This document shows, in pieces, positions 24,133-34,301 of a stretch of DNA of 34,301 nucleotides (positions within the stretch are counted from its first letter, which is position 1; every line of letters begins with the position of its first letter). This DNA comes from Hungatella sp. (lineage in GTDB: Bacteria; Bacillota; Clostridia; Lachnospirales; Lachnospiraceae). The position numbers and the translations under genes were made by a program. The DNA lies in the NCBI GenBank assembly GCA_022796015.1, contig JAAWHU010000037.1:1-34301 (forward strand), written 5' to 3'. The notes beneath the pieces are model-generated. The model was given only the letters and a program-made list of their open reading frames with translations, did no database searches and had not been told where the DNA came from.

Positions 24133-25221
24133 ATGGCTTTTAACAATATGGCAAATCAGAAAAATGTTGATCCGGAAAAAGTAAAAGAAAAATTAGCCAG
24201 GCTTGAGCCGCAGCTTCTTGCTTTACAGGAAGAGCTAAAGAAGACTTCCGAGAAGGGTAAGCGTGACAGACTCATCAGAAAAATAGAAGATACTCAGGGG
24301 AAGATCAAACAGGCCAAGACCGGGGAGAGGTTCAGCAGGCAGGCCAAGAGAGACCTGGTGGCTTACTCCTTTATTGCACCTAATTTTATCGGATTCTGTG
24401 TATTTACCTTGATTCCCATTATCTTTGCCTTTGTCCTGGCTTTTGCAGAGTGGGACGGCAATAATACCATAAAATTTGTGGCGCTTAATAACTTTATTGC
24501 CGCATTTAAGAATGACCGATTCCTGTCATCCTTAAAAAATACCATCATTTACTGTATCGGCACGGTTCCTCTGACCCTGGTATGTGCCCTGGGTCTTGCG
24601 GTGATCTTAAACCAGAAGGTGAAATGCCGGAATTTTTTCAGGACCGTAAGCTTTTTCCCCTATGTGGCCTCCCTTGTGGCGGTGGCGGCCGTGTGGAACA
24701 TGCTGTTCAGTCCCCAAAAAAGCGGCCCCGTAAATATGATTCTGTACAACTTAGGCGTGGCGGCAAAGAGCCTTCCCAAGTGGTCGGCAGACAAGGACTG
24801 GGTGATGTTCACCGTAGTTCTCTTCAGCGTGTGGAAAAATATGGGTTACTACATGGTGATCTATCTGGCGGGGCTCCAGGGAATCAATGCAGAGCTTTAC
24901 GAGGCGTGCAGCCTGGATGGCGCCAACACCTGGCAGAAGTTTCTCTATATCACCTGGCCTCAGCTTCAGCCAACAACATTTTTCGTCACCATCATGCTGA
25001 CCATTAACTGCTTTAAGGTGTACGATATTGTGTATATGCTGGCAGGAGGTTCCAACGGCGTGCTGAACAAATCGGCAATCGTCCTGGTATACCATATCTA
25101 CGAGGAAGCTTTCCGCAACTGGAATCTGGGATATGCAAGTGCTGTGGCTATGGTGTTGTTCCTTATGGTACTGGCGGTGACTCTGATTCAGTTCAGAGGC
25201 GAGAAGAAATATGCAAACTAG
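24133..25221 (+). CDS. Sugar ABC transporter permease, MalF type, with N-terminal coiled coil
   Basis: A 362-residue permease. The C-terminal 290 residues are a normal MalF/UgpA subunit with six membrane segments and the EAA loop AELYEACSLDGANTW. Ahead of the first segment (from about residue 75) is a charged region, residues about 13-70, rich in Lys, Glu, Leu and Arg with a heptad-like pattern, predicted to be a coiled coil in the cytoplasm. The AAGGAGG site (24112-24118) lies 14 nt before the ATG, longer than usual, and no closer start exists in frame. It works with the next permease; the ATPase is encoded elsewhere. Confidence 0.9.
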   Translation: MAFNNMANQKNVDPEKVKEKLARLEPQLLALQEELKKTSEKGKRDRLIRKIEDTQGKIKQAKTGERFSRQAKRDLVAYSFIAPNFIGFCVFTLIPIIFAFVLAFAEWDGNNTIKFVALNNFIAAFKNDRFLSSLKNTIIYCIGTVPLTLVCALGLAVILNQKVKCRNFFRTVSFFPYVASLVAVAAVWNMLFSPQKSGPVNMILYNLGVAAKSLPKWSADKDWVMFTVVLFSVWKNMGYYMVIYLAGLQGINAELYEACSLDGANTWQKFLYITWPQLQPTTFFVTIMLTINCFKVYDIVYMLAGGSNGVLNKSAIVLVYHIYEEAFRNWNLGYASAVAMVLFLMVLAVTLIQFRGEKKYAN

Positions 25222-25233
25222 GAGGGCAAGAAG

Positions 25234-26070
25234 ATGAAAGTACAAAGCAAAAGCTACAAATTCTGGCGGGTCATCCTTTATGTGGTGCTCATTGCCCTTG
25301 CAGTTCTCATGCTGATTCCCTTTGCGTGGATGCTGTCCGCCTCCTTAAAGCTGGATAAGGATGTGTTTATTTTCCCCATTAAGTGGATTCCTGAAAATCC
25401 CAGATGGCAGAATTACATTGATATCTGGACCAAGATTCCCATGGCAAAGTTCGTGATGAATACTGCCAAGCTTACGGTGATCGTCACCTGCCTGCAGCTT
25501 CTCACCAGCAGCTTTGCAGCCTATGCATTTGCCAAGCTGGATTTTAAGCATAAAAACCTTTTATTTATGGCCTATATCTCCACCATCGCCATGCCATGGC
25601 AGGTATACATGGTTCCTCAGTTTATTATGATGAGAGGCATGGGAATGAATGATACCCATATGGCTATTATCTGTCTTCAGGCGTTTTCGGCCTTCGGTGT
25701 GTTTATGATGAGGCAGTTCTACCAGGGGATCCCGGACGAACTGTGTGAGGCGGCCAGAATCGATGGTATGAGCGAGTATAAGATTTATTCCAAGATTATG
25801 CTTCCTCTGTCAAAACCGGCCTTGTCCACACTGACTATCTTTACCTTCGTAGCTACCTGGAATGATTTTCTAGGGCCTATGATCTACTTAAAGACAGAGG
25901 CCAAGAAGACATTGCAGATCGGACTTAGAATGTTTATCAGCCAGTACTCCTCCGAGTACGGACTGATTATGGCGGCCTCGGTGCTGTCCTTGATTCCTGT
26001 GCTGATTGTGTTCCTTTCCCTGCAGAAATATTTTGTGGAGGGGATTGCGGCTACAGGGGTGAAGGGATGA
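25234..26070 (+). CDS. Sugar ABC transporter permease, MalG type (module B)
   Basis: A 278-residue partner permease with six membrane segments, the EAA loop DELCEAARIDGMSEY and the C-terminal FVEGIAATGVKG. The start at 25234 follows AGGAGGGC, 12 nt after the first permease stop. It completes the membrane part of the second importer. The 112-nt gap to the next gene holds only a GC-rich imperfect hairpin (about 26082-26101). Confidence 0.92.
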   Translation: MKVQSKSYKFWRVILYVVLIALAVLMLIPFAWMLSASLKLDKDVFIFPIKWIPENPRWQNYIDIWTKIPMAKFVMNTAKLTVIVTCLQLLTSSFAAYAFAKLDFKHKNLLFMAYISTIAMPWQVYMVPQFIMMRGMGMNDTHMAIICLQAFSAFGVFMMRQFYQGIPDELCEAARIDGMSEYKIYSKIMLPLSKPALSTLTIFTFVATWNDFLGPMIYLKTEAKKTLQIGLRMFISQYSSEYGLIMAASVLSLIPVLIVFLSLQKYFVEGIAATGVKG

Positions 26071-26182
26071 TGGGATTGTTTGGCGGGGGGACGCCCCGGC
26101 CTGCTGTGGAAATGAGGAACAAGTTCCAGGCATCATGGAGAAATATAAAAGAGGAATGAAAAGATTTAAAAAGGAGGATATA

Positions 26183-27385
26183 ATGAGCCGGAGTATAGAC
26201 AGTCTGCTGAAGGATAAGCCGGTCATGGGCCGGGAGGAGATTGAGGAGGCTATGGGGTTTGCCTTAAGACAGGTGGGGGAGAATCTTGGGGAGTTTACCC
26301 ATAAGTTTAAAAGAGCTTTCAGTACGGATGGATTTTATGACGCTACGGGGAACGAGAATTGGACTACAGGGTTTTGGACGGGACAGATCTGGCTGGCCTG
26401 GGAGTGGGCGGTAAAGTCAGGGGATAAGGAACTGGCTGAGGCTCTTAGGAATGCAGGGGAGATTCAGATTGACAGCTTCCTTAAGCGGATTGACGAGAAG
26501 GACGGGGTGGATCACCATGACATGGGGTTTCTCTATTCTCCTTCTTGTGTGGCAGGTTACAAACTGACAGGCAGCAGGAAGGGGCGGGAGGCTGCGATCA
26601 AGGCGGCGGATCAGCTGATTACCAGGTTTCACCCTGTGGGAGAGTTTATTCAGGCATGGGGGCCTATGGATCAGCCGGAGAATTACCGGTTTATTATTGA
26701 CTGCCTTCTGAACCTGCCTCTGCTGTACTGGGCTTCCGAAGAGACAGGGGACGGGAAATACAGGGATATTGCCCAGAAGCATATCCGCACTGCCATCGCC
26801 AATGTGATCCGGGAGGACTATTCTACCTGGCATACCTTTTTTATGAACATGGAGACAGGGGAGCCGGATCACGGAGCTACCTGCCAGGGATACCGGGATG
26901 GCTCTGCCTGGGCCAGAGGCCAGGCCTGGGGGGTGTATGGCACTGCCATGGCTTACCGGTACACAGGGAGAAAAGAATATATTGAGGATTTTAAGCATGT
27001 GACGGGATATTTCCTTGAGCACCTGCCTTCTGACCTGGTTCCCTACTGGGATCTGGAATTCGGGGAGGGCTCCAAGGAACCAAGAGACTCTTCTTCCGCA
27101 TCCATTGCTGCCTGCGGAATGCTGGAGATGGCAGGATACCTGGGGCCGGAGGAAGGAGAGTATTACAGGTCAACAGCCGGAAAGATTATGAAATCCGTGG
27201 CGGATCACTATGCCGTGAAGTCTCTCAAGGAGTCCAACGGTCTGGTGCTTCACAGTACCTATTCCAAGAAATCTCCCTACAATACCTGTACGCCGGAGGG
27301 GGTGGACGAGTGTAATATCTGGGGGGATTATTTCTATATGGAAGCTCTCACCAGGCTGAGCGGCCAATGGAATCCCTATTGGTAG
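26183..27385 (+). CDS. GH88 unsaturated glucuronyl hydrolase
   Basis: A 400-residue (alpha/alpha)6-barrel protein of family GH88, which removes 4,5-unsaturated glucuronic or related uronic acids from lyase products of glycosaminoglycans and other uronates. Motifs are NWTTGFWTGQIWLAWE (59-74), HHDMGF (111-116, Asp113), IIDCLLNLPLL (171-181, Asp173) and GYRDGSAWARGQAWG (236-250). The two Asp residues match the positions of the catalytic pair known from Bacillus UGL. There is no signal peptide, so it acts in the cytoplasm. The ATG at 26183 follows AAGGAGG; an earlier in-frame ATG at 26135 has no ribosome site. It is separated from DUF2264 by 14 nt. Confidence 0.9.
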   Translation: MSRSIDSLLKDKPVMGREEIEEAMGFALRQVGENLGEFTHKFKRAFSTDGFYDATGNENWTTGFWTGQIWLAWEWAVKSGDKELAEALRNAGEIQIDSFLKRIDEKDGVDHHDMGFLYSPSCVAGYKLTGSRKGREAAIKAADQLITRFHPVGEFIQAWGPMDQPENYRFIIDCLLNLPLLYWASEETGDGKYRDIAQKHIRTAIANVIREDYSTWHTFFMNMETGEPDHGATCQGYRDGSAWARGQAWGVYGTAMAYRYTGRKEYIEDFKHVTGYFLEHLPSDLVPYWDLEFGEGSKEPRDSSSASIAACGMLEMAGYLGPEEGEYYRSTAGKIMKSVADHYAVKSLKESNGLVLHSTYSKKSPYNTCTPEGVDECNIWGDYFYMEALTRLSGQWNPYW

Positions 27386-27399
27386 AAAGGAGCGGCACA

Positions 27400-29109
27400 A
27401 TGATGAAGTTGGAGACAAAGGCAGATTTTCAGAGGTGGATGCACAAAGTCCTTGATCCCTTAAAGCCTCTCTACAGCCAGGGGGGCGCCAGACTCCACCT
27501 GGGGGACAGCGGGGTGACCTATCCCCAGGTAAGTATGGAGATGGAGGCCTTTTCCCGGCCTCTCTGGGCCCTGGTTCCCTTCTGGGCGGGAGGCGGAGAG
27601 GACAAGGAGATGGAGGAGCTCTACCGCCGAGGGCTGGAAAGCGGAACGACCCCGGGCCATGGGGAGTACTGGGGCGGTTTTACCCATTATGACCAGAGAT
27701 TCGTGGAGATGGCCGCTATTGCAAGCGGGATCCTCTTTGCGCCTGAGAAGGTGTGGGAGCCCTTAGGGAGGGAAGCAAGAGAGAACCTGGCCCGGTGGCT
27801 TTACGGGATCAACGAATACATAATTCCGGATTGTAACTGGCAGTTTTTTATGATTTTGGTGAATGTGGCTCTTAAAAGGCAGGGATGCCGGTATAGCCAG
27901 GAAAAGCTGGAATCAGGCCTTGGGAAGGTGGAATCCTATTATCTGGGAGAGGGCTGGTATCGTGACGGCGGTTCGGCCCAAAAGGACTACTATATCTCCT
28001 TTGCCATGCATTATTACGGATTGTTGTACGCCAAGGCCATGGAAGAGGAGGAGCCGGAAAGGTGCAGCCGGTTCAAGGAGCGGGCGGAACTATTTGCAAA
28101 GGATTTTATCTACTGGTTTGACGAGAACGGCTCGGCGCTTCCCTATGGGCGCAGCCTGGCCTACCGCTTCGGGGAGGCGGCGTTCTGGTCCGCCTATGTG
28201 TTCGCAGGCTTAAAGGAGATTCCTGCGGCAGTGGTGAAGGGCATTCTGGCTCGCCATCTGGACTGGTGGGACAGCCAGAACATCTATGACCGTGATGGCG
28301 TTCTTACCATAGGCTACGCATATCCCAACCTGATTATGGCGGAGCGTTACAATGCCCCCGGTTCTCCCTACTGGGGGATGAAAAGCCTTCTGTGTCTGGC
28401 TCTGCCCGACGATCATGAGTTCTGGAGGGTAAAGGCGGCTCCTCTGCCTAAGCTTGAGACAGTGAAATGCTTAAAGCAGGCGGATATGATCGTGCACCGG
28501 AGAGGGAAGGATGTGACTGCTTACCCGGCGGGAGTCTGTGAAAAGTACGGCCACGGCCATGTGCCGGAGAAGTATTCCAAGTTCGCCTATTCCACCAGGT
28601 TCGGATTCTCCGTGGCCAGGAGCCAGATTATACTCCACGAAAATGCCCCCGACTCGGCGTTGGCCTTTGTCATAGACGGGGACGACTATGTGTTTGTGAG
28701 AAAGGTGAGCCTGTCCTATGAGGTGAGGGAGGACCGGGTGATCAGCACTTGGCAGCCTTTCGTGGGGATTACGGTGACTACCACGGTGATCCCGGAGGAG
28801 GAAGGGCATGTAAGGCTTCATGAGATCGAGAGCAGCTATGACTGCACGGCCTATGACTGCGGATTCTCCGTGGAGAAGTTCACGGCAGGATATGAGCAGA
28901 AGGCGGAGGGAGACTGGGCCCAGGTTTTCTATGAGGACATGGGCTGCAGGGTGGAAGGCCAGGGGCCGGAGGCTAAGGGTCTGGTGATCGAGGCTGACCC
29001 TAACACCAACGTGCTGTACCCTAACGGAAGCATTCCTGCCGTGTCCTACAGGATCAAGAAAGGGGAAAAGATCTGCCTAAGAACCAAGGTGAAGACATTT
29101 GTCAGGTAA
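27400..29109 (+). CDS. DUF2264 family protein, probable carbohydrate-active enzyme
   Basis: A 569-residue protein with the DUF2264 pattern: FSRPLWALVPFWAGGG (51-66), GGFTHYDQRF (92-101), NWQFFMILVNVALKR (146-160), GWYRDGGSAQKDYY (185-198) and PYGRSLAYRFG (248-258). An N-terminal (alpha/alpha) toroid and a C-terminal beta-sandwich are expected, like the heparinase II/III lyases. No signal peptide. I recall, without being able to confirm, that some family members have been assigned uronide hydrolase activity; function here is open. The ATG at 27400 follows AAAGGAG, 14 nt after GH88. Context suggests it acts on the imported uronide. Confidence 0.8.
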   Translation: MMKLETKADFQRWMHKVLDPLKPLYSQGGARLHLGDSGVTYPQVSMEMEAFSRPLWALVPFWAGGGEDKEMEELYRRGLESGTTPGHGEYWGGFTHYDQRFVEMAAIASGILFAPEKVWEPLGREARENLARWLYGINEYIIPDCNWQFFMILVNVALKRQGCRYSQEKLESGLGKVESYYLGEGWYRDGGSAQKDYYISFAMHYYGLLYAKAMEEEEPERCSRFKERAELFAKDFIYWFDENGSALPYGRSLAYRFGEAAFWSAYVFAGLKEIPAAVVKGILARHLDWWDSQNIYDRDGVLTIGYAYPNLIMAERYNAPGSPYWGMKSLLCLALPDDHEFWRVKAAPLPKLETVKCLKQADMIVHRRGKDVTAYPAGVCEKYGHGHVPEKYSKFAYSTRFGFSVARSQIILHENAPDSALAFVIDGDDYVFVRKVSLSYEVREDRVISTWQPFVGITVTTTVIPEEEGHVRLHEIESSYDCTAYDCGFSVEKFTAGYEQKAEGDWAQVFYEDMGCRVEGQGPEAKGLVIEADPNTNVLYPNGSIPAVSYRIKKGEKICLRTKVKTFVR

Positions 29110-29115
29110 TGGGTG

Positions 29116-32455
<3,340 letters not shown>

Positions 32456-32456
32456 A

Positions 32457-32499
32457 CATAATTAGTCAGGGAGCCGGAAGGGCTCCCTGACTAATTATG
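32457..32499. terminator. Perfect 19-bp hairpin after GH2
   Basis: Arms at 32457-32475 and 32481-32499 are exact inverse complements, with a GGAAG loop and a GC core AGGGAGCC/GGCTCCCT. No long T-run follows, but the outer arm is AT-rich. It overlaps the last codons of the opposing pseudogene and probably ends transcription from both sides. Confidence 0.7.
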
Positions 32500-33355
32500 C
32501 TTTACGTACTTTTCGATGATGCATTCATGATTCTTTGTCTGACTATAATAATTGATTTCTATTAGGAGAATATTCCCGGTATAGCCTTCAATCCAGGAGG
32601 CATATTGTCTGTCCTTGATCTGCCGGATAGCTCCCTTGGCAGATTTATCCCATTTTAATTCTATTACCAATGCCGGATAATCTGTATTTTTTGGGGGGAG
32701 ATAGACCACATCAGCAAATCCTTTCCCGGAAGGGAGTTCCATAATGGGATTCATGTAGTATGCTTTGGCACTGTAATATGCCATTAGGATCGTACAGGTG
32801 AGAGAGCTTTCACGATTGTAGTTAAGCAGAGAAGACTTTCTGAACGCTCCAAAGACTGTATCAGACCATCCCAGCCGGGATCATCAACAGCATTTAGAAA
32901 TTCCTGGGCAACCTCCTCGTTAGGGACAGAACAACTTTTAATCTGGCACCGGAAAGGAGACCGGCATATTCTGGAAAGGTCTCCAGCAGTTCCCTTATAA
33001 CCCCCTGCTCAATCTCAGAAATAAATGTATCCAGATCATCTTCTGTTTCCAAGAAGCGCTGGATGTCCAGCCGGATTACTTGGTGATGGTTTAAGTGGGA
33101 CAGAAAAGAGTGAGCCTTTTCGGCATTGCGTCCTCTGAATAATGATCTGGAATCACAGCCGCAGCTGTAGTATGCCACAAGCATATCTGCGGCCATGGAT
33201 TTGCCGAAACGGCGTGGACGGCTGACACATATATACTTTTGAGCCGTGTTCAGGACACTGTTGGTATAGGCAATAAGTCCGGTTTTGTCTACATAGATCT
33301 GGGAATGAACTGCTTCGGTGTATGTAGCAAGGTAAATCTGTGCCCGGCCGGCCTC
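32491..33355 (-). pseudogene. Decayed AAA-ATPase with PD-(D/E)XK nuclease-like domain
   Basis: Three pieces in different frames add up to the common clostridial AAA-ATPase_like/PDDEXK_9 protein. Piece 1 (about 33355-32925) begins without a start codon right after the GH31 stop and encodes IYVDKTGLIAY and the Walker-type SRPRRFGKSMAADM. A frameshift near 32921-32930 breaks the expected SVPNEEVAQEF. Piece 2 runs to about 32830, where about 25 residues seem to be missing and the frame shifts again. Piece 3 (to 32491) encodes MAYYSAKAYY, the nuclease-like GKGFADVVYLPP and ALVIELKWDKSAKGAI. Genes of this family are often multicopy with unclear function. This copy is certainly broken. Confidence 0.85.
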
Positions 33356-34301
33356 CTAACTCCTCCAAAAGAAAGGAAGTCTCCAAAGAGGCGCCGCCAC
33401 CTCATAGCTTTCCCCGCCCCGGTATTCCACACCCTCCGAATCCCTCCATTTGCCAGGAGGAAAGGCCACAAGGCGGCTCCTCATGCCGGGGGAGAGTACG
33501 GGGGCGGCTAAAAGATCGTCTCCCAGCAGGAATTCATCCACAATCTGCTGGTAACCCATATGGGGATAGGAGTATTCCAAAAGCCGGACAATCGGTTCGC
33601 CTGTTCTCTGGCTTTCCTTTACACAGCTCAGAATATAATCCGTGAGAGAGGCATGAAGCTTTCCCGCCTCCAGGACCATGCGGCAGTGCTCCTCGGAAAG
33701 GCAGCCCCAGGGCTTTTTGGAGTACTGCATCATGGGAAAGCAGGCGCTGCACTGGGCCCAGCGGACGAAGAGCTCCCCATCTATGGCGCTTCCCGGGCGA
33801 AAGGAAAGGGATTCTCCCCCGCCTACCATGTCAGGGCAGAGGAAGGGATGACCCAAAAGACCTGCCAGAGCGCCATCAGGAATGAGGGAACGAAGCCCCT
33901 CGTTGTCATAGCGGTGCCATTTGTCCCGGAGCCTCTGGATCTGGAGAAGCCCTCCGCAGCCGAAGGAGTCCTTCAGCTCATGGTATTCATAGGACATGGC
34001 AAACCGGTTGTAGGCCTGGTTCAGTTCATGGCAGGAAAGCTCCGTGTCCGGCTCTCCGCCAATCATATGCTTCGGGTCATACAGATCCGGGCCGCCGCCG
34101 TCAAATTTAAATCCATCGATGCCGTACTCTCTGATGAGAGCGTCCAGCTGTTTTTTAAGAAACATGGCATCAGCCGGGCTGGCCAGGTTCAGGATAGCGC
34201 TGTAACCGTTCCACCACTCTGTGATGACAGGTTTTTTGGTTCCTTGGTACCGCATGAACACGGAGGGGTTCTCCCTTAAGGTTTCGGCGAAAAATTCCCC
34301 A
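33356..34301 (-). CDS. GH31 family glycosidase, C-terminal part (5' end outside window)
   Basis: The reading frame runs open to the window edge, so at least the first part of the gene lies beyond 34301. The visible 315 or so residues contain the GH31 nucleophile region GIDGFKFDGGGPDLY and the acid/base region CPDMVGGGES, and end with the beta-sandwich stretch DDLLAAPVLSPG usual near the end of the family. GH31 includes alpha-glucosidases, alpha-xylosidases and related enzymes; the specificity cannot be set from this part. The stop is immediately followed by the ATPase pseudogene. Confidence 0.88.
   Translation of the reverse strand, partial: GEFFAETLRENPSVFMRYQGTKKPVITEWWNGYSAILNLASPADAMFLKKQLDALIREYGIDGFKFDGGGPDLYDPKHMIGGEPDTELSCHELNQAYNRFAMSYEYHELKDSFGCGGLLQIQRLRDKWHRYDNEGLRSLIPDGALAGLLGHPFLCPDMVGGGESLSFRPGSAIDGELFVRWAQCSACFPMMQYSKKPWGCLSEEHCRMVLEAGKLHASLTDYILSCVKESQRTGEPIVRLLEYSYPHMGYQQIVDEFLLGDDLLAAPVLSPGMRSRLVAFPPGKWRDSEGVEYRGGESYEVAAPLWRLPFFWRS

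Noticed and set aside
26071-26182. GC-rich stretch before GH88 considered as a terminator.
   Set aside because: The hairpin (about 26082-26101) is imperfect and has no T-run.

Overview
The window looks like chromosome from a Gram-positive gut Clostridium of the Lachnospiraceae type (for example the Enterocloster/Lachnoclostridium group). This is inferred from purine-rich AGGAGG ribosome binding sites, sigma-A promoters, YesM/YesN-type two-component genes, lipoprotein sugar-binding proteins with Thr/Ala/Glu-rich linkers, sugar ABC permeases with no dedicated ATPase gene, and a moderate GC content. No genus can be proven from the sequence alone.

Left part (1-9004), mostly housekeeping: the 3' half of a tRNA with a terminator; a DegV lipid-binding protein; a CapA-like lipoprotein; a galactokinase followed by an EamA exporter; a convergent MATE exporter plus SAM methyltransferase operon whose leader carries two intrinsic terminators in a row; and a CBS-domain protein coupled to an APH-like kinase.

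Centre and right (9005-32499), a large two-module carbohydrate region. Module A (10057-18558) is solute-binding protein, GH105, two permeases, GH28, a GntR/FCD regulator and a heparinase II/III-like protein. It is divergent from a xylose-isomerase-like TIM-barrel gene, with TGTATACA palindromes between them. A YesN response regulator and YesM histidine kinase follow on the minus strand, separated by an apparent 217-bp MITE with an 11-12 bp target duplication. Module B (22663-32455) diverges from the kinase: solute-binding protein, two permeases, GH88, a DUF2264 protein and a GH2 beta-galactosidase. All the glycan enzymes lack signal peptides, so the inferred scheme is import of uronic-acid-containing oligosaccharides (pectin, rhamnogalacturonan or glycosaminoglycan fragments) and breakdown in the cytoplasm. 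The 4,5-unsaturated uronate ends would be removed by GH105 and GH88, galacturonosyl links by GH28 and galactosyl links by GH2. The ATPase and the extracellular depolymerase must lie elsewhere.

Right edge (32491-34301): a decayed AAA-ATPase/PD-(D/E)XK gene and the 3' part of a GH31 glycosidase gene, both on the minus strand. The most notable non-coding structures are the MITE inside the two-component operon, the four-box palindromic array between the divergent kinase and module B promoters, and the tandem-terminator leader of the MATE operon.
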